40,726 nucleotides of DNA from Bradyrhizobium guangdongense (GTDB taxonomy: Bacteria > Pseudomonadota > Alphaproteobacteria > Rhizobiales > Xanthobacteraceae), in assembly GCF_006483445.1 (NCBI RefSeq), contig NZ_PPPT01000043.1, forward strand, positions 1 to 40,726, written 5' to 3'. Of the stretch, positions 7,273 to 14,900 are shown one piece after another. Made by a program: the position numbers and the translations under genes. The stretch's first letter is position 1; every line of letters begins with the position of its first letter. The notes under the pieces are model-generated. The model searched no databases and had not been told where the DNA came from. It saw only the letters and a program-made list of their open reading frames with translations.

Positions 7273-7680
7273 TCAACGACCCCGGCGCTTCGGCAGTTTC
7301 GGCAATTTACGCGGATCGAATTTGGGCTGCTGCGTCGGCGCGGAGGCCTGCGCCTGCTGCTCGTTGAAGATCAGCCTGCCCTCGAGCACCACGTCCGGAA
7401 ATTGTTCGGCCGTGCCGACGTAGGTCGCTACTTTTCCGCGACTCGTGCCGGTCAGCTTGAGCGTCAGTTCGACATCATTGCCGAAAACGGTGGGCAGCCC
7501 TTCGGTGTGCCTCCTGGTGACGACGATCGCCGTGAAGCGATCTCCATCGCGCTGAAGCGATCCGCTGTAGGTCATGACGCCGTCACGGCCCCAGATCTCG
7601 CCGTCGGCGACGTGGACGATTCCCGTCCCTTCCCGCTGCGGGGTCTTGAACCAGGCCGCGTATGTGCCGTCCTTGAGCAT
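7273..7680 (-). CDS. GrlR-like small regulatory-domain protein with basic tail
   Basis: The conserved part starts at MLKDGTYAAWFKTP (residue 1 if begun at 7680) and continues through GTGIVHVADGEIWGRDGVMT, YSGSLQRDGDRFTAIV and LKLTGTSRGKVATYVGTAEQ. This is a beta-barrel pattern that resembles the GrlR family, named after a negative regulator of type III secretion in enterobacteria. A Pro/Lys/Arg tail (PRKLPKLPKRRGR) follows. The frame is open upstream to 7902 and could start at a GTG near 7749, which would add a short hydrophobic leader. A GGAGG sits 16 bases before 7680, too far for a usual start, so the N-terminus is uncertain. No type III secretion gene is in the window. Confidence 0.65.
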   Translation of the reverse strand: MLKDGTYAAWFKTPQREGTGIVHVADGEIWGRDGVMTYSGSLQRDGDRFTAIVVTRRHTEGLPTVFGNDVELTLKLTGTSRGKVATYVGTAEQFPDVVLEGRLIFNEQQAQASAPTQQPKFDPRKLPKLPKRRGR

Positions 7681-7834
7681 GGAAGAGGAACCTGTTCCTC
7701 CGGGGGATTTGCAGGGAGACCATCTCGCCACCAGCACGGCTAACGTCACGTTAATCGCGACGCCCGCAAGACTCCGGAATGCGTCCCGTTTCGATCCATG
7801 ACGCGACTGGCCGCCGACGTCGTTCCAGGACCGC

Positions 7835-7918
7835 AGGATGGGTAGAGCGAAGGCGAAACCCATCGATGGGTCGAACGACAAGATGCATGATGGGTTTCGC
7901 AAGCGCTCTATCCATCCT
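7835..7918. repeat. Long imperfect palindrome, Bradyrhizobium intergenic repeat
   Basis: Two 30-base arms (7835-7864 and 7889-7918) are reverse complements at 26 of 30 positions, around a 24-base loop. The arm begins AGGATGGGTAGAGCG and contains GCGAAACCCATC. It belongs to the GGTGGGCAAAGCGAAGCG-type palindromes I associate with this genus. The rest of 7681-8107 shows no gene. Confidence 0.8.
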
Positions 7919-8107
7919 ACGGGCTGTCACCGCAATCCCCGAGGGTTATACGCAGTTCGCGAAACGAGTATAACGCGGCCCTCACCCGCGCCCTTCCAGC
8001 CGAAGCAAGCTAGCCACGCAAAGTGCTCTACGCATCCGTAGCTTATGATTTTGCCTTCGCACGCAAAGGTAGCTATCCTGCGATGATACGCATCACAGGA
8101 GGGGGAA

Positions 8108-8512
8108 ATGGGACAACGCGAGGACATGCTCGACGTCATCAGGCGCGCTTACGCCGCGCGCGGTGCCGGTGACGTGAAGGGCCTGGTGGCAGCTTTTCAT
8201 CCCGAGGGCTCGTTCAGCCTGGTGGGCGACAAGAGCGCGCTGCACCTGACAGGAAGCTTTCAGGGGCAGGCGACCCTGCTCGCGGCCTTCGGTCAATTCA
8301 TCGACAATTTCGACTTCCAGAAACGCGAGATCCTGGCCGAGCTGGTTGATGGAGATCGCGTGGCAGTCCACTCCCGCATGGTCATCCGATTTAATCCCAG
8401 CGGGAAGGTTTTCAGCACGGAGATTTTGGACCTGTTCAGGTTTCAGGATGGGAAGATTGTTGAGCTGACCGAGTTTGCGGACACGGCGCTGGTGAAGGCG
8501 ATCATCTCCTGA
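8108..8512 (+). CDS. NTF2-like / SnoaL-like domain protein
   Basis: A 134-residue protein starting at ATG 8108 behind AGGAGGGGGA. The pattern is that of the cone-shaped NTF2-like fold: a helix with DVIRRAYAARGAGDVKGLVA, the strand FHPEGSFSLVGD, a middle helix LLAAFGQFIDNFDFQ, then long strands GDRVAVHSRMVIRFNPSGKV and ILDLFRFQDGKIVELTEFAD. Family members include small isomerases, hydratases and ligand-binding proteins, often without catalytic residues. No neighbour suggests a substrate. Just 20 bases after its stop begins the remnant of an AEC transporter, so its downstream context has been rearranged. Confidence 0.85.
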   Translation: MGQREDMLDVIRRAYAARGAGDVKGLVAAFHPEGSFSLVGDKSALHLTGSFQGQATLLAAFGQFIDNFDFQKREILAELVDGDRVAVHSRMVIRFNPSGKVFSTEILDLFRFQDGKIVELTEFADTALVKAIIS

Positions 8513-8532
8513 CGCATGATGAGACTGGATTG

Positions 8533-8616
8533 CTGTTGAAGCTGTTAGACCTCTCGCCGCTAGCGGCCAGCGTCATTGCACTGTTCTCGGCGATGCCGAG
8601 CGGACCTGGCAGCTAA
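8533..8616 (+). pseudogene. Scar of an AEC-family transporter gene (28 codons)
   Basis: The frame LLKLLDLSPLAASVIALFSA followed by MPSGPGS and TAA matches the C-terminal part of the intact AEC protein at 4480-5424 (KLMDLPPLAAGVVVLLSAMPTGANA) at most positions. Similarity stops abruptly on the right after MPSG, exactly where the three-gene low-GC operon ends (8613), and on the left about 20 bases after the NTF2-like gene. The remaining ~280 codons are absent. It is too short to be a working carrier and marks a deletion or insertion junction. Confidence 0.65.
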
Positions 8617-9068
8617 ACGGACATAGCATCGTTGACCGACATCCGTTCAAGGACACATTGAGTGAGAAGACGGTTGTTCAAGTCCGCGTCTGTCTTCACG
8701 GGTAAGCCGTGTATACCCGCATACGACTTTCGATCAGCCTTAGGCATATGAAGAGCCCTGACTCTATAGTGATCGTACGTTCCGTGCTTCTTCAATAGAC
8801 CGGCGTTTATGAGCAACAATCGGTCTTCCGGCTTGGGTTCAAGTGGCGTGGCTTGGCAGCAGGCCTTCATCTTGGCTTTATGGTCGCCTTCGAAGTGCTC
8901 GTAGTGGACTGCGCTGAGATACGTTTCTTGCTTACGCTCTGCAGAGGGCGCACGCAATGCAAACGCCTCTGGCTGAACGCCAACAACTTGTCCATCTTTC
9001 CATATAAGGAATTTCTTCTTGCAGTGCCTCACAAGGTGATGCTCATCCGCCATCGGCTTAGTCGCCAT
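8613..9068 (-). CDS. Uncharacterised protein, third gene of the low-GC operon
   Basis: A 151-residue soluble protein. The start at 9068 has GGAG eight bases upstream and overlaps the previous gene by 11 bases; ATGs at 9083 and 9053 are alternatives. Visible motifs are HHLVRHCKKKFLIWKDGQVV, a V-x-PEAFALR segment, YLSAVHYEHFEG near residue 55, RLLLINAGLLKKHG, and a C-terminal YAGIHGLP. The layout (H-V/L-V-R-[YH] start, then P-x-AF-x-LR, then a YLS-x-x-x-x-E-x-F motif, then S/AGIxGLP) recalls a small uncharacterised protein that I have seen in defence-type and accessory islands, but I could not check this. It has no catalytic motif I know. The stop codon sits inside the scar of the AEC gene. Confidence 0.75.
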   Translation of the reverse strand: MATKPMADEHHLVRHCKKKFLIWKDGQVVGVQPEAFALRAPSAERKQETYLSAVHYEHFEGDHKAKMKACCQATPLEPKPEDRLLLINAGLLKKHGTYDHYRVRALHMPKADRKSYAGIHGLPVKTDADLNNRLLTQCVLERMSVNDAMSV

Positions 9069-9618
9069 TGATCGCTCCGCCATGCAAATAGAATTTTGCT
9101 TGGCGCGCGAACTGCCGAAGAGAGCAATCGCCCGAAGCGTGCGCTACCGTGTCTCCCTCGGCCTGATAACGCGACGTCCAACGTACCAGGCGGTGCCCAT
9201 CGAAATTAGCAGTGAGCGTCACGTCATGCCTGTGCCAAGCGATAAGGACGTCTCCTTCATCATCCACCCCCAAAGAATCCCATCCGGGCACTTCAGCATA
9301 GATGCTCCATGCAAGGAGGTCCTTAAAGGCGTTCAGATCAGGAAACTCGTCGCCGTCATACCAATCATCAACGTTTATGATGTTTTCCAGTTGATCCGAG
9401 ATGGCTTGTCGCCGCTCGGCTGGAAGGTGCATAGCGTACTGAGCGACCGCAGCCTTCAATTGCACCAAGGCATCGTCTATCCGCTCTTCGAATGATTTGC
9501 TCAGAGAGCGCGAGAACAGACCTCGCTCATCCGAAGTCTTAACGGTGCCACCGACCAAGGGACGCGAATTTGGCGCCTCGTTAATCGATTGAGAGGGCAA
9601 CGCACTCGAGCGCATCAT
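9058..9618 (-). CDS. Uncharacterised protein, second gene of the low-GC operon
   Basis: A 186-residue soluble protein whose ATG overlaps the stop of the gene before it (ATGA-type coupling at 9615-9618). The first ~40 residues are Ser-rich and probably disordered. A helical stretch follows (ERIDDALVQLKAAVAQYAMH), then NVDDWYDGDEFPDLNAFKDL, and then a compact beta region: VPGWDSLGVDDEGDVLIAWH, a strand with LTANFDGHRLVRWTSRY, and a last helix LRQFARQAKFYL. The P-x-x-x-LG-V-D-x-x-G-x-V-x-x-AW segment resembles an uncharacterised domain found in small accessory operons. No enzyme motif is seen. Function unknown; its tight coupling to both neighbours argues for joint action. Confidence 0.75.
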   Translation of the reverse strand: MMRSSALPSQSINEAPNSRPLVGGTVKTSDERGLFSRSLSKSFEERIDDALVQLKAAVAQYAMHLPAERRQAISDQLENIINVDDWYDGDEFPDLNAFKDLLAWSIYAEVPGWDSLGVDDEGDVLIAWHRHDVTLTANFDGHRLVRWTSRYQAEGDTVAHASGDCSLRQFARQAKFYLHGGAINGD

Positions 9619-10346
9619 CTGAATAGCTCTCGGATCTCAGGTGTGAGCAAGCTCTCAAAAATTTCGTCCTTCGGATCTCTAATCGTCGCCAATAGCTTCC
9701 AAAGTTCTTCCATGTTCATCGGAATTTGCTGATCGATGGAGCAATCCAAATCCACAAAGACGGACGTATGATCAATGAGTACAGGATCGCCCATTGCAAC
9801 TTGCACCAGCACTTTCAGATCGCTTCCGCTGTGCACAAAGTTGGTCGCAAGTGAGAATCCTGACTGAGAAGTTGCAATTCCGGCAGGCAAAGCAATCTTG
9901 ATATTTAGCAAATCGCTGATGGGCTTATTTGCCAACAGGCGATCGGGTACATCAATTCGGTTCACGAAGCGCGAACCAAGCCGTACGATGCGTCTAAATC
10001 CAACCGCCCTTTCAAAGATTTCGTAGTTGGCCTGCGTCTTCGCTACCAGCGCATCCCATCCCTCGTAGGGCGCGAGCCGGCTGGTAACGAGTATGTTTCG
10101 CTGCAGCAAAACGACATCTAAGCCGTTCTTGGCCGTCATCTTATAGCCCGCAAGGCCCATGTCCTGGACTGCGCCATGAGCTTCAAGTTTGGCCTGGAAG
10201 GTCTTCATCTCATCCACCGCCGGGAATGCGCGGTGCAGCCGATCCTTCGCCCGCGTCAGGTCCTTGTCAGACATCGCCTGATCGAATCTCAGCTCTATGA
10301 CGGCCTCGATAAGCGGGGGTTTCGAGTACTGGTGTCTGTCTGACAT
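9615..10346 (-). CDS. TIGR04255-like protein, first gene of the low-GC operon
   Basis: A 243-residue protein. The start at 10346 follows AGGA five bases upstream; an in-frame ATA-led extension to 10382 lacks signals. The opening YSKPPLIEAVIELRFD is the hallmark of the sporadically distributed TIGR04255 family. The rest fits its alternating beta/alpha layout: GAVQDMGLAGYKMTAKNGLD, RLAPYEGWDALVAKTQANYE, then VNRIDVP and an acidic last third with VFVDLDCSIDQQIPMN. The molecular activity of the family is not established as far as I know. It heads a three-gene, overlapping operon in DNA that is clearly AT-richer than its surroundings, next to tRNA-His. Confidence 0.8.
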   Translation of the reverse strand: MSDRHQYSKPPLIEAVIELRFDQAMSDKDLTRAKDRLHRAFPAVDEMKTFQAKLEAHGAVQDMGLAGYKMTAKNGLDVVLLQRNILVTSRLAPYEGWDALVAKTQANYEIFERAVGFRRIVRLGSRFVNRIDVPDRLLANKPISDLLNIKIALPAGIATSQSGFSLATNFVHSGSDLKVLVQVAMGDPVLIDHTSVFVDLDCSIDQQIPMNMEELWKLLATIRDPKDEIFESLLTPEIRELFR

Positions 10347-10512
10347 TCGTCCTATTCCAACCTGCTCGCTGGGACCTATCACATACCCATTTACGAGCGT
10401 TGAAAGCGTACAATCGAAGCCGGGCTGATGATTTGGGTCAGCTAGGAAGTATACAAATCAGAACTGTGGGAATTACTGCAAGCGACGAGAGTTTCGGCGT
10501 CATCCGCACCCC

Positions 10513-10589
10513 TGGTACAGTTGGGTGGGCTCGAACCACCGACCTCCTGTTCCACAGACAGGCGCTCTAACCAACTGAGCTACAACTGC
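10513..10589 (-). tRNA. tRNA-His (anticodon GTG), CCA encoded
   Basis: The reverse strand folds as a 77-nt cloverleaf. The acceptor is GCAGTTG/CAACTGT, the D-arm GCTC/GAGC and the anticodon stem CCTGT/ACAGG with loop CTGTGGA. The anticodon in that loop is GTG, and the T-arm is GGTGG-TTCGAGC-CCACC. Residue 73 is A and CCA is encoded. The base before position 1 is T, so there is no genomic G-1 and no G-1:C73 pair; the first acceptor pair is G:U. A divergent tRNA-His lacking G-1 with A73 is known in many alphaproteobacteria. Its 3' end faces the low-GC three-gene operon. Confidence 0.95.
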
Positions 10590-10725
10590 ATCCGGGCGAG
10601 CCGCCGCTTGGGGCCTGAAAAGAGCCGAACCAAGGGGGGCTGGACGGGGCGGAAACTAGGTGCAACGGCCCTGTTTGGCAAGGCCGCAGGCGACCAGAAT
10701 CCGACGCAAAAACACGAACTTCAGA

Positions 10726-10754
10726 ACAAAACCCGGGCCGTTGGGCCCGGGCTT
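10726..10754 (-). terminator. Rho-independent terminator of the phasin gene
   Basis: CCCGGGCC (10732-10739) pairs perfectly with GGCCCGGG (10744-10751). The As at 10727-10731 give a U-rich tail (GGGTTTTGTT) on the minus strand, 30 bases past the phasin stop. Confidence 0.8.
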
Positions 10755-10782
10755 AACTTCAACTCACAAGGACCCGGCCGGA

Positions 10783-11217
10783 TCAGGCGGCGGGGTGGTA
10801 GAGCTTCGAGGCGGAGGCCTTGATCGGCTCGGCGGTCGCGGTGGCGACGCGCTGGCCGATTTCGGCGAGCTCCTTGGCCTGGGCCTGGAGGGTCTCGAAC
10901 TGCTTCTTGGTGTGGGCGGTCCACACCTCCAGCGCTTCGGCCGGCGACTTGAGGCCGATCAGCGACTGCATGAAGTCGAGATGCGTCGAGGTGTTGGCCT
11001 TGGCGAATTCCATCAGCTTGGCGGTGTACTCGCTGACACCCTTGCTGGCGGTGGTGAACACCGCCTCGATGGTGCCGTTCTGGCTCTCGGCAGCATCCTT
11101 GAACTTGGCGTAGCTCTCGCGGGCCTGCGAAACGCCCTTCTCGGCGAACGCACGCATCTGTTCCGGAACCTCGAACGGAATGATCGAGGCGGAGAATGGA
11201 TCAGTCGCACCTGTCAT
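10783..11217 (-). CDS. phaP: Phasin family protein
   Basis: A 144-residue, Ala/Lys/Glu-rich, wholly helical protein of normal phasin size. The start follows GAGGGA. It has the phasin signature around FEVPEQMRAFAEKGVSQARE, then a helix FKDAAESQNGTIEAVFTTAS, and TAKLMEFAKANTSTHLDFMQ with the S-P-A-E-A-L-E-V-W motif that follows. It coats polyhydroxybutyrate granules or, as a soluble form, helps their formation. It stands alone, with a strong terminator behind it and repeats in front. The gene symbol is generic: Bradyrhizobium has several phasins and I cannot say which this is. Confidence 0.9.
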   Translation of the reverse strand: MTGATDPFSASIIPFEVPEQMRAFAEKGVSQARESYAKFKDAAESQNGTIEAVFTTASKGVSEYTAKLMEFAKANTSTHLDFMQSLIGLKSPAEALEVWTAHTKKQFETLQAQAKELAEIGQRVATATAEPIKASASKLYHPAA

Positions 11218-11476
11218 GGTTGTCCCTCACAATGTTGGAAGCGGAGTGAGCCTTCTGGCGCGCGCCCGCCGGTCACAGCGGCGGGTACGGACAAACTGAA
11301 ACGCAATACGAGAACGGCTCGCCCAGCGCCCAGCAGTGAACACCAGTATCATGTCAACATTGTGCAATGCAATGCAATCTGGGGTGCAATGCCGCATTGC
11401 TGTCCCGGGGAGGATGCAGTTCCTGGGGTGGGGAACTGGGGGTTGAGGGGGTGGCGAGCGGCGGCCTCCCCGTTCT

Positions 11477-11800
11477 CGTCATTCCGGGGCCGGAGCGGAG
11501 CGAAGGAGCCCGGAATCCATCGGGCCGCGGAGCGTGCGGACAAATGGATTCCGGGCTCGCGCTTTCGCCTGCGCTCTCCGAGCTTTGGCGGACGCGCGCC
11601 CCGGAATGACGGCGCACTCGCCTCCGACGTCATTCCGGGGCTCGAGCGAAGCGAGAGAGCCCGGAATCCATCGGGCCGCAGAGCGCGCGGAGGAATGGAT
11701 TCCGGGCTCGCGCCCAAGCGGGCGCGCCCCGGAATGACGGCGTGCTCGCGCTTTCGCCTGCGCTCTTCGAGCTTCGGCGGACGCGCGCCCCGGAATGACG
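11477..11800. repeat. Cluster of large intergenic inverted repeats (two full units and a half unit)
   Basis: Unit A (11477-11611) and unit B (11628-11739) each open with CGTCATTCCGGGG and close with its reverse complement CCCCGGAATGACG. Each contains a second nested pair, GAGCCCGGAATCCAT and ATGGATTCCGGGCTC. A further half unit (11740-11800) repeats the right side of unit A and again ends CCCCGGAATGACG. This is a well-known dispersed element type in Bradyrhizobium. The wider gap 11218-11996 holds nothing else except the divergent promoters of the phasin and kinase genes. Confidence 0.9.
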
Positions 11801-11996
11801 GGCCCCCGGGATTGGCCCCGTAGTTTCCCGCTCCTCCCCATGCACAGGCACGACGCGTGGGGCGCTTGCGGGGGCTGGGGCGTTAAGGTTATCGCGGGCG
11901 TGGCGTGGACCTGGTCCCGCGCTGGGGCGATACTAACCCTTTCTTAAGGCTGTCATTCCGGCGGCCTTGGATCTCCCAGAGACACAAGCCGGTCGG

Positions 11997-14900
11997 ATGA
12001 CGAGTTCGGATTTCCAGTTGCGCAGTGTGAGCGATCCGCGGCTGGCCGTGCATGCGACCTCTCCTTTGCCGGCCTGGCTGTGGTCGCTCGACGGCGCGCG
12101 CGTGCTGTGGGCCAACCCGGTCGGCGCAAGACTGTTCGGCGCGGCCAATAGCGCCGAGCTCGCCGCCAGGAAAATCGGCCCGGCCGATCCGCAGCGCCGC
12201 CAGGTCGCGCGTCTGGCGCACCAGCTTCCGGTCAACGGCGCTGTTCGTATGGAGCGGCTGCGCGGTTTCGGCGCCTCGCTCGGCGTGCTCATGACCTGCG
12301 CCTGCCTGCGGCTGAAATTTGCCGACGGCAGCCAGGGCGTGCTGGTGACCGCGATGGATACCCCAGTTCGCGTCATGCCGCTCAATGAACGGCTGCAACG
12401 GCTGGTCGAAGGCGCTGTGACCCCGATGGCGGCGTTCGCGACCGACGGCGCCTTCATTGCCGCGAGCGAGCTCGCGCGCCCCTTGCGCGGCTGTCGCAAT
12501 CTCGAAGAGGCCGGCCTCGAGCACGCGCGCAGCGATGCGCTGGCGACGGGGCGCGTCGAGATGCCCATCGGCAACGGGCATGTGGTCCTGCAGCGCGTCG
12601 GCTCCGGCGCGGATACCGGGCTGATCGCGATGGTTCAGCCGGCTGCGCCGCAGACACCGCCGGAGGCGGAGACCGTTGCGGCGGAGCCGGCTACAGCGGC
12701 AGCGCCCGAGCCGCCGGTTCAGGCCGTGCCGGACACGCCCGCAGTGCCTGCGGTGCCCGACTACGAGCAGCCGGCGCTGTCGAACGAGGCGCCGTCCGAA
12801 TTCATGTTGTTCGATCCCTTCAACGAGCCGCTGGATGCGCCTGCGCCTGCGCCGACATCGGAGCCGGTCGTGCCGGCGCCGGGGCCGGCCGTCGAAGCGG
12901 TCTCCGCGCCGGTCGAAGCGGCACCCGTGCAAACGCCTGTTGAAGACTCCGCCAAGGACATTGTGCCGCCCCAAGTCGAGCCGATCACAGGCCTCATGGA
13001 CGAGCCGCCCCCCCACGCGGAGAAGGCCGCGCCGCGCAACCATCCGCTGCGCTTCCTGTGGCAGATGGATGCGGAAGGCCGCTTCGTGCTCGGCTCCGAT
13101 GAGTTCATCCGCCTGATGGGCGCGCACAGCGCGGCGGGCTTCGGCCGTCCGTGGTCGGAGATCGCAGACGTGTTCGGGCTCGATCCGGAGGGGCGCGTCG
13201 CAAAAGCGATCGCCAGCCGCGATACCTGGGCCGGCGTCACCGTGAAATGGCCGGTCGACGGCGGCGAGCCGCTGACCGTGGAGCTTGCGGGCCTGCCGGT
13301 CTACGACCGCGCGCGCAACTTTGCGGGCTTCAAGGGATTTGGCGTCTGCCGCGATCTCGACGGGCTGAACAAGCTCGAGGCGCTCAGGCGGTTCGAGCTG
13401 TTCACGGAGCCGCCGGTCGCGCATCGTCACGCAGATATCGCCGAGCCCATCGAACCCCGAGGGGAAACCGTGGAGCCGACCGCGACTGCGGCGCCGACCG
13501 ACATCGTGGAAGACGATGGTGTGCGGGAGCCGCCGCCTTCACGTGTCGAGTTCTACGAGCCCGAAATCGTCGCAGACATGTCCGAACAGACAATCGACGA
13601 CAAGCTGCCGGAACAAGCAATCCAAGAAACCACCCAAGAAACTAGCCAAGAACCTAGCCAAGAAACTAGCCAAGAAACTATCCAAGAAACTATCCAAGGG
13701 AATTCACAACAAACCGATTTGGATCAAGCCGTGGAAACGCCCCCCAACGTCGTGCCGTTCCGCCCATTAGGCGAAACCACCAAGGCGCCGACGCTCACGC
13801 CCGTCGAGAACAGCGCCTTCAACGAGCTCGCGCGGCAATTGTCCGAGCGGCTCGAACGCGAGCAGGACATTTTGCTGGCGCCGACCGCACCCGAGCAGAT
13901 GGCGCAGGCCGTGAGCGAGCCGCCGCCACCTCCCCCGCTCTCGCCTGAGCCGCCGCAAGCGCCGCCGCCGACGCATAGCGCAGCGCCGACGCCAAGCGCG
14001 GCGGAATGGTTGACCGAGCCAAAGCCGGCGCCGCGCGGCGACAGCGCGCGCGACCGCGTGCTGCTCGATCTCCTGCCCTCGGGCATCCTGATCTACCGCC
14101 TCGACCGCCTGCTCTATGCCAACCCGGCGTTCCTCGCGCGCATGGGCTTTGCAAGCCTGCACGCGCTGGAGGACGCCGGCGGGCTCGATGCGCTCTATGT
14201 CGCGCCCGGCGTCTCCTCCGCGAGCAGCACGTCGGAGGCCGGCACGCCGGTGACTGTGTCGGCGAACCACGACACCAACAATGACACCGACGATGCGCCG
14301 GCGGACGGCGCCACCGAGGCGCATCTGCACACGATCTCCTGGGACGGCGAATCCGCGCATGCGCTGATCTGCGGCCTGCCGCAGGCCGCAACTGTTATCA
14401 CCGAGGCCGTCGTCACGACGGTGGAAGAGGTCGAGGCGATCGCAGAGGTCGAGCCTGACGCCGAGGCCGGCCAGGCCAATGCGGAGGATCTCGCCGCGAT
14501 CCTCGACACCACGGCCGAAGGCATCATCATGTTCGATGCCGAAGGCAACATCCACGCCTGCAACCGCAGCGCGGAGGCGCTGTTCGGCTATGACGGCGAG
14601 CACCTGCTGCAGCAGAATCTCGCCACGCTGTTCGCACCCGAAAGCCAGCGCGTGGTCGCCGACTATCTCGACAGCCTGAAGAGCCACGACATCGCGAGCC
14701 TGCTCGATTACGGCCGCGAGGTGCTGGGGCGCGAGGCCAAGGGCGGCTTGATCCCGCTCGCCATGATCATGGGCCGCACGCGGCCCGACGGTCCGAACTT
14801 CTTCGCCGTGTTCCGCGATCTCTCGCAGAGCAAGAAGGGCGAGAAGGAGATGCGGGAGGCGCAAGCTCTCAGCGATCGCGCGGCCAATGCCAAGGCCGAC

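Noticed and set aside
10383..10512. TATACT-like -10 for the three-gene operon near 10455
   Set aside because: The nearest -35-like TTGCAG is 22 bases away, too far for a normal promoter.
8590..10520. Attachment-site direct repeat or integrase for the three-gene operon
   Set aside because: I looked for a copy of the tRNA-His 3' end near 8500-8620 and for an integrase gene and found neither, so tRNA-mediated integration is only suggested by position.
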